From Kitasatospora papulosa (lineage in GTDB: Bacteria; Actinomycetota; Actinomycetes; Streptomycetales; Streptomycetaceae): a stretch of 64,000 nt of DNA. Below, one piece after another: positions 41,347 to 50,173 of this stretch; positions within the stretch are counted from its first letter, which is position 1, and each line of letters opens with the position of its first letter. The stretch lies in NCBI RefSeq assembly GCF_000717245.1, contig NZ_JNYQ01000001.1:806001-870000 (forward strand), given 5' to 3'. The position numbers and the translations under genes are program-made. The notes beneath the pieces were generated by a model, which was given only the letters and a program-made list of their open reading frames with translations, searched no databases and had not been told where the DNA came from.

Positions 41347-42135
41347 GTGCAGGACTTCGCCCCACCGCTCACCTTCGCCACCCTCGTCACCGCCCTCCGG
41401 GCCGCCGGCTGCGTCTTCGCCGAGGACGAGGCGGAGCTCCTCCTCTCGACAGCGGCCGACCCCGCCGCACTCGCGGCCATGCTGGAACGCCGGGTGGCCG
41501 GAAACCCCCTCGAACACGTCCTCGGCTGGGCCGAGTTCTGCGGACTGCGGATCGCCGTGGACCCGGGGGTCTTCGTGCCCCGGCGGCGTACGGAGTTCCT
41601 CGTGCGGCAGGCCGCCGCACTCGCCCCCGACCGGGCGGTCGTGGTCGACCTCTGTTGCGGTACCGGGGCGCTCGGCCGTGCGCTCGCCTCGACGCTGCGG
41701 GACGTGGAACTGCACGCCGCCGACGTGGAGCCCGCGGCCGTGCGCTGCGCCCGGCGCAACGTCGGCGCGCTCGGGACCGTCCACGAGGGCGACCTCTTCA
41801 CGCCGCTGCCCCGCGCCCTGCGGGGACGGGTCGACGTCCTGCTCGCCAACGTGCCGTACGTGCCGACCGGCGACGTGGGGCTGCTGCCCGCCGAGGCGCG
41901 CGTCCACGAGCCGCTCGTCGCGCTCGACGGAGGGGGCGACGGCCTCGACGTGATGCGCCGCGTCGTCGCCGAGGCGGCGGACTGGCTGGCCCCCGGCGGC
42001 AGCCTGCTGGTCGAGACGAGCGAGCGGCAGGCGCCGGCGGCCGAGGAGACGGTGCGCGGCGGCGGACTGGCCGCGCGCGTCGTGGTCTCCGAGGAGCTGT
42101 ACGCCACCGTCGTCATCGGCACCAGACCCCGGTAG
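41347..42135 (+). CDS. PrmC/HemK-like N5-glutamine methyltransferase paralogue
   Basis: SAM-dependent methyltransferase of 262 residues, GTG start at 41347. It follows PrmC through VDPGVFVPRRRTEFLV, the SAM motif VVDLCCGTGALGRALA and an acidic motif HAADVEPAAVRCARRN. The catalytic NPPY of glutamine methyltransferases appears as NVPYVP, so one Pro is replaced and the target may differ from release factors. The housekeeping prmC is normally next to prfA, which is not here, supporting a paralogue. Leader peptide and switch-like RNA upstream suggest induced expression, perhaps by translation inhibitors. Confidence 0.82.
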   Translation: MQDFAPPLTFATLVTALRAAGCVFAEDEAELLLSTAADPAALAAMLERRVAGNPLEHVLGWAEFCGLRIAVDPGVFVPRRRTEFLVRQAAALAPDRAVVVDLCCGTGALGRALASTLRDVELHAADVEPAAVRCARRNVGALGTVHEGDLFTPLPRALRGRVDVLLANVPYVPTGDVGLLPAEARVHEPLVALDGGGDGLDVMRRVVAEAADWLAPGGSLLVETSERQAPAAEETVRGGGLAARVVVSEELYATVVIGTRPR

Positions 42136-42294
42136 GCGAGGAGACGGCCGGGCGGAACCCGGGCGGGTATGGCGGTGTGCGTGGCCTTTGCACCGGTCGC
42201 GGCCCCGCGGTCGGGCCACGCCGCCGCTCCGTATTCAACTGCGCGGGGCTAGGCTCGTAGGGCGGATATGTGAGCGGCGGGCAGGAGACACGGG

Positions 42295-45291
42295 ATGACG
42301 ACGGTGCCGGGACGCAGAAGCAGTACGTTCACCCGCTTGCTGCGGCACGGTTTCACCGATCCCTCGGCCGCCGAAAGGCTGCTGGACCTGCCCGAGCTCT
42401 CCTCCGTGCGCGCCGATCCCGTGCTCTTCGACGCCCTCGGCGCGACGGCCGACCCCGATCTGGCCCTGCACGGCCTGGTGCGGCTGGTCGAGGCCGAGGA
42501 GCCCGACGAGCGGCAGATCCTGCTGGACACCCTCGTCACCGCGAAGCCGCTGCGGGACCGGCTGCTCGGGGCCCTCGGTGCCTCCGAGGCGCTCGGGGAC
42601 CATCTGGCACGGCATCCGCGCGACTGGCAGGTGCTGGTCACCTACGAGGCCACCGATCTGCACCCCGGGGTCCGGGAGTTCGAGCAGATGCTCTGCGACG
42701 TCGTCGACCCGGACTCGCTGAGGGTCGCCTACCGCAGGTCCCTGCTGTCGATAGCGGCCCGTGACGTCTGCGGGACGACGGACGTCGCCGAGGTCGCCGC
42801 CGAGCTCGCCGACCTCGCGACGGCCACCCTGCGCGCGGCGCTCGCCATCGCCCGCGCCGACGCGCCCTCCGACGCCGCCCAGTGCCGCATCGCCGTCATC
42901 GCGATGGGCAAGTGCGGGGGACACGAGCTGAACTACGTCTCCGACGTCGACGTGATCTTCGTCGGCGAACCGGTCGACGGCGCGGAGGAGAGCGGCGCAC
43001 TGCAGGCCGCCACCCGGCTGGTCGCCCACATGATGAGGATCTGCTCCGACACCACCGTCGAGGGCACCATCTGGCCCGTCGACGCCAACCTCCGCCCCGA
43101 GGGCCGCAACGGACCCCTGGTACGGACCGTCTCCTCGCACCTCGCCTACTACCAGCGCTGGGCCAAGACCTGGGAGTTCCAGGCCCTTCTCAAGGCCCGG
43201 CCCGTCGCGGGCGACCCGGAGCTGGGGGCGCAGTACCTCGAAGCCGTCTCCCCCCTGGTGTGGCAGGCCGCCGACCGGGAGAACTTCGTCGGCGACGTGC
43301 AGAAGATGCGCCGCCGCGTCGTCGACAACATCCCCGTCGACCGCGTCGACCGCGAGCTCAAGCTCGGCCCCGGAGGGCTCCGGGACGTCGAGTTCGCCGT
43401 CCAGCTGCTCCAGCTCGTCCACGGGCGCGGCGACAGCACCCTGCGCGTCGGCTCCACCCTGGAGGCCCTGGGGGCGCTCGCCGACGGCGGATACGTCGGG
43501 CGGGCGGACGCCGCCCAGCTCGACGAGGCCTACCGCTTCCTGCGGGCGATGGAGCACCGCATCCAGCTCTACCGGCTCCGCCGCACCCACATGGTCCCCG
43601 AGGACGAGGCCGACCTGCGCAGGCTCGGGCGGTCCCTCGGGCTGCGCACGGACCCGGTGGCCGAACTCAACCGGGCGTGGCGTCGGCACGCCTCCGTCGT
43701 GCGGCGGCTGCACGAGAAGCTCTTCTACCGGCCGCTCCTGGACGCCGTGGCCCAGCTCGCCCCCGGCGAGCGCAGGCTCAGCGCCAAGGCCGCCGGCGTC
43801 CGGCTGGAGGCCCTCGGCTACGCCGACCCCGCCGCCGCGCTGCGGCACCTGGAAGCCCTGTCCTCGGGGGTCTCCCGCAAGGCCGCGATCCAGCGGACGC
43901 TGCTGCCGGTGCTGCTCGGCTGGTTCGCGGACTCCGCCGATCCGGACGCCGGTCTCCTGGGCTTCCGCCAGGTGTCCGACGCGCTCGGCAAGACCCCCTG
44001 GTACCTCCGCCTCCTGCGCGACGAGGGCGCCGCCGCCGAGAACCTCGCCCGGGTCCTGTCCGCCGGGCGTCTCGCCCCGGACCTCCTCATGCGCGCCCCG
44101 GAGGCCGTCGCCATCCTCGGTGACCCCGAAGGGCTGAAACCGCGCAGCCGCGACCACCTGGAGCAGGAGGTGCTGGCCGCGGTCGGCCGCGCCCCCGGTG
44201 CCGAGGCGGCCGTCGCGGTGGCCCGCGGGGTGCGCCGGCGGGAGCTGTTCCGGACGACGGCGGCCGACATCATCGGCTCGTACGGCACCGAGGACAACCC
44301 GGCCGAGACCGACCCGGGTGCCCTGGTCGACCGGGTCGGGTCCGCGGTCACCGATCTGAACGCCGCCACGCTCTCCGGGGCGCTGCGCGCCGCGGTCCGC
44401 GAGCGGTGGGGCTCCACCCTGCCGACCCGGTTCGCCGTCATCGGCATGGGCCGCTTCGGCGGGCACGAGCTGAGCTACGGATCGGACGCGGACGTCCTGT
44501 TCGTCCACCAGCCCCGGGAGGGGGTCGGCGAGGAGGAGGCCAGCCGGGCCGCGAACGCCGTCGTGTCGGAGATGCGCAGACTGCTGGAGCTGCCGACCGC
44601 TGATCCGCCGCTGCTCATCGACGCCGACCTGAGGCCGGAGGGCAAGACCGGGCCCCTCGCCCGCACCCTGAAGTCGTACGGGGCCTACTACCGGCGCTGG
44701 TCGCTGGTCTGGGAGAGCCAGGCGCTGCTCCGCGCCGAGCCCATGGCCGGTGACAAGGAGCTGGGACGCGCCTTCGTCGAGCTCGTCGACCCGCTGCGCT
44801 ACCCGGTCGAGGGACCGGGCGACGAGGCGGTCCGGGAGATCCGGCGGCTCAAGGCGAGGATGGAGTCGGAGCGCATGCCGCGCGGCGCCGACCCGACGCT
44901 CCACACGAAGCTCGGGCGCGGCGGGCTGAGCGACGTCGAGTGGACGGTGCAGCTCATGCAGATGCGGCACGGCTGGGCGGAACCCGGCCTGCGGACCACG
45001 CGGACCCGCGAGGCGCTGGCGGCCGCGTGCGCGGCGGACCTGATCCCGGCGGAGGAGGCCCAGATGCTCGACGAGGCCTGGGTGCTGGCCTCCCGTGTGC
45101 GCAACGCGGTGATGCTGGTGCGGGGGCGGCCGGGCGACACGTTCCCCTCGAACCCGCGTGAGCTGACGGCGGTGGGCCGTTACCTCGGGTACGAGGAGGG
45201 GCACGTGGGGGACATGCTGGACGACTACCGGCGGATCACCCGGCGGGCACGGGCGGTGGTGGAGGAGCGGTTCTACGGCGCCTCGGGCTGA
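42295..45291 (+). CDS. glnE: Bifunctional glutamine-synthetase adenylyltransferase/deadenylase
   Basis: GlnE adds or removes AMP on glutamine synthetase I in response to nitrogen. It has 998 residues from ATG 42295, with CAGGAGA upstream. Two nucleotidyltransferase domains are seen: the N-terminal deadenylase at VSDVDVIFVGEPV (about 215) and the C-terminal adenylylase at YGSDADVLFVHQP (about 728). Central regulatory helices join them, and the domains of GlnD-type PII control (HD region) lie between. The usual target is GlnA encoded elsewhere; the GlnA2 homologue in this window lacks the target tyrosine. No genes are co-transcribed with it. Confidence 0.96.
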   Translation: MTTVPGRRSSTFTRLLRHGFTDPSAAERLLDLPELSSVRADPVLFDALGATADPDLALHGLVRLVEAEEPDERQILLDTLVTAKPLRDRLLGALGASEALGDHLARHPRDWQVLVTYEATDLHPGVREFEQMLCDVVDPDSLRVAYRRSLLSIAARDVCGTTDVAEVAAELADLATATLRAALAIARADAPSDAAQCRIAVIAMGKCGGHELNYVSDVDVIFVGEPVDGAEESGALQAATRLVAHMMRICSDTTVEGTIWPVDANLRPEGRNGPLVRTVSSHLAYYQRWAKTWEFQALLKARPVAGDPELGAQYLEAVSPLVWQAADRENFVGDVQKMRRRVVDNIPVDRVDRELKLGPGGLRDVEFAVQLLQLVHGRGDSTLRVGSTLEALGALADGGYVGRADAAQLDEAYRFLRAMEHRIQLYRLRRTHMVPEDEADLRRLGRSLGLRTDPVAELNRAWRRHASVVRRLHEKLFYRPLLDAVAQLAPGERRLSAKAAGVRLEALGYADPAAALRHLEALSSGVSRKAAIQRTLLPVLLGWFADSADPDAGLLGFRQVSDALGKTPWYLRLLRDEGAAAENLARVLSAGRLAPDLLMRAPEAVAILGDPEGLKPRSRDHLEQEVLAAVGRAPGAEAAVAVARGVRRRELFRTTAADIIGSYGTEDNPAETDPGALVDRVGSAVTDLNAATLSGALRAAVRERWGSTLPTRFAVIGMGRFGGHELSYGSDADVLFVHQPREGVGEEEASRAANAVVSEMRRLLELPTADPPLLIDADLRPEGKTGPLARTLKSYGAYYRRWSLVWESQALLRAEPMAGDKELGRAFVELVDPLRYPVEGPGDEAVREIRRLKARMESERMPRGADPTLHTKLGRGGLSDVEWTVQLMQMRHGWAEPGLRTTRTREALAAACAADLIPAEEAQMLDEAWVLASRVRNAVMLVRGRPGDTFPSNPRELTAVGRYLGYEEGHVGDMLDDYRRITRRARAVVEERFYGASG

Positions 45292-45325
45292 GGCGCCGGA
45301 CACGCCGCCACCCCGTTCGACCACC

Positions 45326-45347
45326 CGGGCGGCGCCTCGGCCGCCCG
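45326..45347. terminator. Hairpin between glnE and the PAP2 gene
   Basis: Perfect 8-bp inverted repeat CGGGCGGC-GCCTCG-GCCGCCCG, 35 bp after the glnE stop and 29 bp before the convergent stop; likely acts in both directions. Confidence 0.7.
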
Positions 45348-45375
45348 TCCCGGTCGGCGGGCTTCGTCGACGGTC

Positions 45376-46383
45376 TCAGTCCGCGACGGTGCCCGGCCCG
45401 GCTGCCCGGGAGACCGGCTCGGGCGCTCGCCGGGGTGGCCGGCGCAGAGCGCGCAGACGGCTCCTGCCCGGCCCCTGGATCCGCTTCGGCAGCCGGTGCG
45501 GCAGAGCTCCGTACCAGGCGTAGGACATCGCCACGCCGAACGTCAGGCAGGCCATCCCGCCCACCGCGTCCAGCCAGAAGTGGTTCGCGGTCGCCACGAT
45601 CACCACGAGCGTGGCCACGGGGTACAGCGCCCCCAGGATCCGCGCCCACGGGGCGGAGGCCAGGGCGCAGATGGTCAGCCCGCACCACAGCGACCAGCCG
45701 ATGTGCATGGACGGCATCGCCGCGTACTGGTTCGACATGTGCTTGAAGTTGCCCGAGGCCATCGAACCCCAGGTCTCGTGCAGCATCACCGTGTCGAAGA
45801 AGCCGCCGCCGTTCATCAGCCGGGGCGGCGCCAGCGGGAAGACGTAGTAGCCGAGCAGGGCCACCGCGGTGGTGGCGAAGAGGGCCAGACGGGCTGCCGC
45901 GTAACGGCCCGGATGCCGGCGGAACAGCCAGACCAGCACCCCGATCGTCACGACGAAGTGGAGCGTCGCGTAGTAGTAGTTCATCGACACGATCAGCCAT
46001 GTCACCGAGTTGACGGCGTGGTTGACCGTCTGCTCGAAGGCGAGCCCCATGCTGTGTTCCAGGGACCAGATCCAGTCGGCGTTGCGCAGGGCCGCGGCCT
46101 TCTGCTCGGGCACGGCGTTGCGCACCAGCGAGTAGAGCCAGTAACTGACCGCGATCAGCAGGATCTCGAACCAGAGACGCGGGCGGCGCGGGGAACGCAG
46201 GGAGCTGAGGGCGAGGCGGGTGCGCATACGGGGAGGGATGATCGCTCTCGTCGAACCGGACGAACCGGACGAACCGGATGAACCGGCTGGACCGTGAAAA
46301 CCGGACGCCGTCGCTCCGTCCGCGACGGGTGACGGGGTGGCCGCCGTGCGGTCTTCCTGTGTGGTCACGTGCGATTCACCCAT
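45376..46383 (-). CDS. PAP2-family membrane phosphatase (inositol-phosphorylceramide-synthase-like)
   Basis: Membrane protein of 335 residues from ATG 46383, with a Gly/Ser/Thr-rich polar N-terminus of about 75 residues, then six hydrophobic helices. The PAP2 motifs appear as AAMPSMHIGWSLW (C2, with SMH) and NHFWLDAVGG (C3, HxxxD), and the N-terminal C1 region is weak. This arrangement is closest to the AUR1/IPC-synthase branch of actinobacterial PAP2 proteins, which act on lipid phosphates. A 9-bp repeat lies inside the N-terminal region. Upstream of malR on the same strand? It lies downstream of malR, 77 bp apart, but probably has its own control. Confidence 0.85.
   Translation of the reverse strand: MGESHVTTQEDRTAATPSPVADGATASGFHGPAGSSGSSGSSGSTRAIIPPRMRTRLALSSLRSPRRPRLWFEILLIAVSYWLYSLVRNAVPEQKAAALRNADWIWSLEHSMGLAFEQTVNHAVNSVTWLIVSMNYYYATLHFVVTIGVLVWLFRRHPGRYAAARLALFATTAVALLGYYVFPLAPPRLMNGGGFFDTVMLHETWGSMASGNFKHMSNQYAAMPSMHIGWSLWCGLTICALASAPWARILGALYPVATLVVIVATANHFWLDAVGGMACLTFGVAMSYAWYGALPHRLPKRIQGPGRSRLRALRRPPRRAPEPVSRAAGPGTVAD
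46253..46288 (-). repeat. Four tandem 9-bp units encoding Gly-Ser-Ser
   Basis: Units GAACCGGAC, GAACCGGAC, GAACCGGAT and GAACCGGCT on the plus strand encode the repeated Gly-Ser-Ser tripeptide in the flexible N-terminus of the PAP2 protein on the minus strand. In-frame units can vary in number without breaking the gene. Confidence 0.85.
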
Positions 46384-46459
46384 AGGCGCAGAGTCTGCCA
46401 GATACATCCCCCTCCGCCCGATGATCCTCCGGTCGGGTTCCGGTCGCACATCCAGCACT

Positions 46460-47503
46460 TCACCGGCGGGTGTGCCCCGGGGAGGAAGGGGCCGGACCCG
46501 ATGCGGTTGAACCGCGTACGACCAGCTCGGGCATGAAGACGAACTCGCTGTGCGGAGCCGGGGTGCCGCCGATCTCCTCCAGCAGGGTGCGCACCGCGGC
46601 CTGGCCCATCGCGGTCACCGGTTGCCGGATCGTGGTGAGCGGCGGATCGGTGAACGCTATGAGGGGCGAGTCGTCGTACCCGACCACCGAGAGGTCGCGG
46701 GGGACCTCCATCGACAGCCTGCGGGCCGCCCGGATGGCACCGAGCGCCATCATGTCGCTCGCGCACACCACCGCGGTGCACCCGCGCTCCATCAGTGCCG
46801 AGGCCGCCGCCTGCCCGCCCTCCAGCGTGTACAGGGAGTGCTGGATCAGCTCCTCCACCGCGTCGGCGGTGAGACCGAGCTGCTCCCGCATCGTGGCGTG
46901 GAACCCCTCGATCTTGCGGAGCACCGGAACGAAGCGCTTCGGCCCGACCGCCAGTCCGATGCGCTGGTGCCCCAGTGCCACCAGGTGTGTCACCGCGAGC
47001 CGCATCGCCGCACGGTCGTCGGGGGAGATGAACGGCGCCTGCACCTTGGGGGAGAAGCCGTTGACCAGGACGAAGGGGACACCCTGGGCGCGCAGTTGCT
47101 CGTAGCGCTGCATGTCGGCGGAGGTGTCCGCGTGCAGTCCGGAGACGAAGATGATGCCCGAGACGCCGCGGTCGACGAGCATCTCGGTGAGCTCGTCCTC
47201 GGTGGAGCCGCCCGGCGTCTGCGTCGCCAGGACCGGTGTGTAGCCCTGCCTGGTGAGCGCCTGGCCGATGACCTGGGCCAGCGCCGGGAAGATCGGGTTC
47301 TCCAGCTCGGGCGTGATCAGGCCGACGAGGCCCGCGCTGCGCCGGCGCAGCCGGACGGGGCGTTCGTAGCCGAGGACGTCGAGCGCCGCCAGGACGGATT
47401 CACGGGTGGTCGCGGCGACACCGGGCTTGCCGTTCAGTACGCGGCTGACCGTCGCTTCGCTGACCCCCGCCTGAGTTGCGATATCGGCAAGCCGTGCGGT
47501 CAT
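46460..47503 (-). CDS. malR: LacI-family maltose regulator MalR
   Basis: DNA-binding repressor of 347 residues from ATG 47503. The N-terminal helix-turn-helix reads LADIATQAGVSEATVSRVLNGK and is followed by the hinge and a sugar-binding core (GLVGLITPELENPIFPALAQ onward; C-terminal FTDPPLTTIRQPVTAMG). It is divergent from malE, as in S. coelicolor where MalR represses malEFG and the amylase/glucosidase genes until maltose or maltotriose appears. The next regulator at 52820 is closely similar through the whole length. CTTGC-type sites lie in the shared promoter region. Confidence 0.93.
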   Translation of the reverse strand: MTARLADIATQAGVSEATVSRVLNGKPGVAATTRESVLAALDVLGYERPVRLRRRSAGLVGLITPELENPIFPALAQVIGQALTRQGYTPVLATQTPGGSTEDELTEMLVDRGVSGIIFVSGLHADTSADMQRYEQLRAQGVPFVLVNGFSPKVQAPFISPDDRAAMRLAVTHLVALGHQRIGLAVGPKRFVPVLRKIEGFHATMREQLGLTADAVEELIQHSLYTLEGGQAAASALMERGCTAVVCASDMMALGAIRAARRLSMEVPRDLSVVGYDDSPLIAFTDPPLTTIRQPVTAMGQAAVRTLLEEIGGTPAPHSEFVFMPELVVRGSTASGPAPSSPGHTRR

Positions 47504-47863
47504 GGCAATGGACTGTACCGGGCGCGTGTCGGATTGCCCACCATGCACGGGATCCGGCCGGACGGCCCCGGCCGTCACCGCTGGACGGCCCTCCCGCAGC
47601 AACATCTTGCAAGTCCTTGCGGGCGCACCCGGCCCCCTGCGATCAGATCGTCGTACCGCTGCTACGGCGGGCCTGGCCAGGCATGGGCAGGGTGAAAGGG
47701 CTTCCGTCAAGAGGCTTGACGGCAACCTTGCGGACACGCCAATGTAACGATCAGCGGTGCTTGCAGAAATATTCCGCAAGGTCTTTCGGTCGTCTTTCAT
47801 CCTTGTTACGTTCACGTCGACCCGGCGCCGCGACGGAGCGGTACGGCAGTTGAAGGAGTTCAG
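47504..47863. promoter_or_regulatory. malR-malE divergent promoter region with CTTGC boxes
   Basis: This 360-bp space holds no gene. It contains CTTGCAAG (47606-47613, a perfect palindrome) and CCTTGCGG (47615-47622) near malR, then CCTTGCGG (47726-47733) and a 21-bp inverted repeat CTTGC...GCAAG (47760-47780) near malE. A -35-like TTGACG occurs at 47716. These fit the half-site described for MalR/Reg1 in Streptomyces, and each promoter has its own pair. Exact transcription starts cannot be fixed here. Confidence 0.7.
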
Positions 47864-49135
47864 ATGCGACGTGGCATAACGGCCACCGCCCTGGTCGCGA
47901 CCCTGGCGCTCGCGGCGACCGCCTGCGGAGGCGACGACGAGTCCGGCGGCAGCAAGAGCTCGGGCGAGCTCTCCGGCACGGTGACCTGGTGGGACACCTC
48001 GAACGTCGGCAGCGAGGACAAGGTCTTCAAGAAGATCGCCGAGGGCTTCGAGAAGAAGCACCCGAAGGTCGACGTCAAGTACGTCAACGTTCCCTTCGGC
48101 GAGGCGCAGAACAAGTTCAAGAACGCGGCCCAGGCCGGTTCCGGCGCCCCCGACGTCATCCGCTCCGAGGTCGCCTGGACCCCCGAGTTCGCCGACCTCG
48201 GCTACCTGGCCCCGCTGGACGGCACCGCGGCGCTCAAGGACGACAGCGACTTCCTCAAGCAGGCCGCCGCCTCGACCAAGTACAAGGGCAAGACGTACGC
48301 GGTCCCGCAGGTGATCGACTCCATGGGCATCTTCTACAACAAGAAGATGTTCGCTGACGCGGGCGTCGAGCCGCCGGCGAAGATCGCCGACCTGAAGACC
48401 GTCGCCGAGAAGATCAAGAAGAAGACCGGCAAGACCGGCCTCTACCTGCGCGGCGACGACTCGTACTACTTCCTCTCCTTCCTCTACGGCGAGGGCGGTG
48501 ACCTGGTCGACGCCGACGCGAAGACCGTCACCGTGGACAACGCCGCGGGCGTCAAGGCGTTCGGTGTCGTGAAGGACCTCGTCGACTCCGGGACGGCGAA
48601 GACCGACGCCACGGACGGCTGGGAGAACATGATGCAGTCGTTCAAGAACGGCGACGTCGCCATGATGATCAACGGCCCCTGGGCCGTGGCCGACACCCTG
48701 ACCGGCAAGGAGTTCACCGACAAGGCGAACCTGGGCATCTCCACGGTGCCGGCCGGCACCGCGGGCCAGGGCGCTCCGCAGGGCGGCCACAACCTCGGTG
48801 TCTACGCGGGCTCCAAGAACCTCGACGCCTCCTACGCGTTCGTCGAGTACATGACCTCGGTCGAGGCCCAGGCACAGACCGCGGGTGAGCTCAACCTGCT
48901 GCCGACCCGCACCTCCGCGTACTCCAAGAAGGAGGCCGTGAACAGCGAGATCGTCCAGTTCTTCAAGCCCGTCGTCGAGACCGCGGTCGAGCGTCCGTGG
49001 ATCCCGGAGACCGGCAGCCTCTTCGCCCCGCTGAACGTCGAGTACACCAAGGTCCTCACCGGCCAGACCACGCCGGAGAAGGCCGCCAAGGCGACCGGCG
49101 ACTCCTACCGCAAGCTCCTCAAGGGCTGGAAGTAA
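47864..49135 (+). CDS. malE: Maltose/maltodextrin-binding lipoprotein MalE
   Basis: Extracytoplasmic binding protein of the maltose ABC importer, 423 residues from ATG 47864 with GAAGGAG upstream. The signal ends in the lipobox LAATAC, so Cys at about residue 22 is lipidated. The mature part begins with the Gly/Asp/Ser-rich linker CGGDDESGGSK and follows the class I solute-binding fold, with VTWWDTSNVGSEDKVFKKI and KNGDVAMMINGPWAV. It delivers malto-oligosaccharides to MalFG. First gene of malEFG, under MalR control; no ATPase is encoded here, which is normal because a shared MsiK serves these systems. Confidence 0.94.
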   Translation: MRRGITATALVATLALAATACGGDDESGGSKSSGELSGTVTWWDTSNVGSEDKVFKKIAEGFEKKHPKVDVKYVNVPFGEAQNKFKNAAQAGSGAPDVIRSEVAWTPEFADLGYLAPLDGTAALKDDSDFLKQAAASTKYKGKTYAVPQVIDSMGIFYNKKMFADAGVEPPAKIADLKTVAEKIKKKTGKTGLYLRGDDSYYFLSFLYGEGGDLVDADAKTVTVDNAAGVKAFGVVKDLVDSGTAKTDATDGWENMMQSFKNGDVAMMINGPWAVADTLTGKEFTDKANLGISTVPAGTAGQGAPQGGHNLGVYAGSKNLDASYAFVEYMTSVEAQAQTAGELNLLPTRTSAYSKKEAVNSEIVQFFKPVVETAVERPWIPETGSLFAPLNVEYTKVLTGQTTPEKAAKATGDSYRKLLKGWK

Positions 49136-49156
49136 CTCAGGAAGGCAGGCCGGCTG

Positions 49157-50173
49157 ATGGCTGTCCACACCAGCCAGTCGGTGGCGAAGGCCGCGGGCGA
49201 CGACGTCGCCCGCGGCCGGAGCCGCGGTACTGGTAACCCCCCGCCGCCGAGCAGGTTCCGGCGCGCCCTGTCGGTCCACTGGTACGCCTGGACCATGGTC
49301 GCCCCGGTCGTGCTCGTGATCGGCGTGATCATCGGCTACCCGCTGGTCCGCGGCATCTGGCTGTCGATGACCGACGCCAACGAGCGCAACGTCGCCCGGT
49401 CCATCGGCGTCAACGAGATGCCCGCCACCTACGAGTTCGTGGGTCTGGACAACTACGCCGACGCCCTGACCGGCAACCAGTTCCTCGGGACGCTCGGCTG
49501 GACCCTGGTGTGGACGGTCTCCTGTGTGACCATCACCTTCTGCCTGGGCATGGCCCTCGCCAACATCCTCAACCGCAGGATCGTCGGCCGCTCCGCCTAC
49601 CGCATGGCCCTGATCCTGCCCTGGGCCATCCCCGGCTTCGTGTCGGTCTTCGCCTGGCGCTTCCTCTACAACGAGAACAACGGGCTGCTGAACAAGATCC
49701 TCGGCGGCGCCGGTATCGACGGCATACCCTGGCTGAACGACCCCACCTGGGCGAAGTTCTCCGTCATCGCCGTCAACGTCTGGCTCGGCGTGCCGTTCAT
49801 GATGGTCGCCCTCCTCGGCGGACTGCAGTCGATCCCCGCCGAGCAGTACGAGGCCGCGGAGATGGACGGCGCCACCGCCTGGCAGCGCTTCCGCCACGTC
49901 ACGCTTCCCGGACTGCGCCCGGTCTCCACCACGGTGGTCCTGCTCTCCACCATCTGGACCTTCAACATGTTCCCGGTGATCTTCCTGCTGACCCGCGGCG
50001 GACCCGGTGAGGCCACGCAGATCCTGGTCACCCAGGCGTACAAATTCTCCTTCGAGATCAGCCCGCGCGACTTCGCGCAGTCCTCCACCTGGGGCGTGCT
50101 GATCCTCGTACTCCTGATGCTCTTCGCCATGGTGTACCGGCGAGTGCTCCGCACGCAGGGAGACAACTGGTGA
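49157..50173 (+). CDS. malF: Maltose ABC transporter permease MalF
   Basis: Membrane permease of 338 residues from ATG 49157, with AGGAAGGCAGG upstream. After a cytoplasmic N-terminus of about 45 residues there are six helices. The EAA loop that contacts the ATPase is EQYEAAEMDGATAWQRFRHVTLPGLRPV. Segments such as WYAWTMVAPVVLVIGVIIGYPLVRGIWLS are typical of MalF/UgpA-type permeases (location given around residues 43-71). Its stop overlaps the malG start by GTGA. Pairs with MalG. Confidence 0.94.
   Translation: MAVHTSQSVAKAAGDDVARGRSRGTGNPPPPSRFRRALSVHWYAWTMVAPVVLVIGVIIGYPLVRGIWLSMTDANERNVARSIGVNEMPATYEFVGLDNYADALTGNQFLGTLGWTLVWTVSCVTITFCLGMALANILNRRIVGRSAYRMALILPWAIPGFVSVFAWRFLYNENNGLLNKILGGAGIDGIPWLNDPTWAKFSVIAVNVWLGVPFMMVALLGGLQSIPAEQYEAAEMDGATAWQRFRHVTLPGLRPVSTTVVLLSTIWTFNMFPVIFLLTRGGPGEATQILVTQAYKFSFEISPRDFAQSSTWGVLILVLLMLFAMVYRRVLRTQGDNW

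Noticed and set aside
42235..45324. Minus-strand frame of 1029 codons opposite glnE
   Set aside because: Antisense shadow of glnE; no motif, and both GlnE nucleotidyltransferase motifs are intact on the plus strand.
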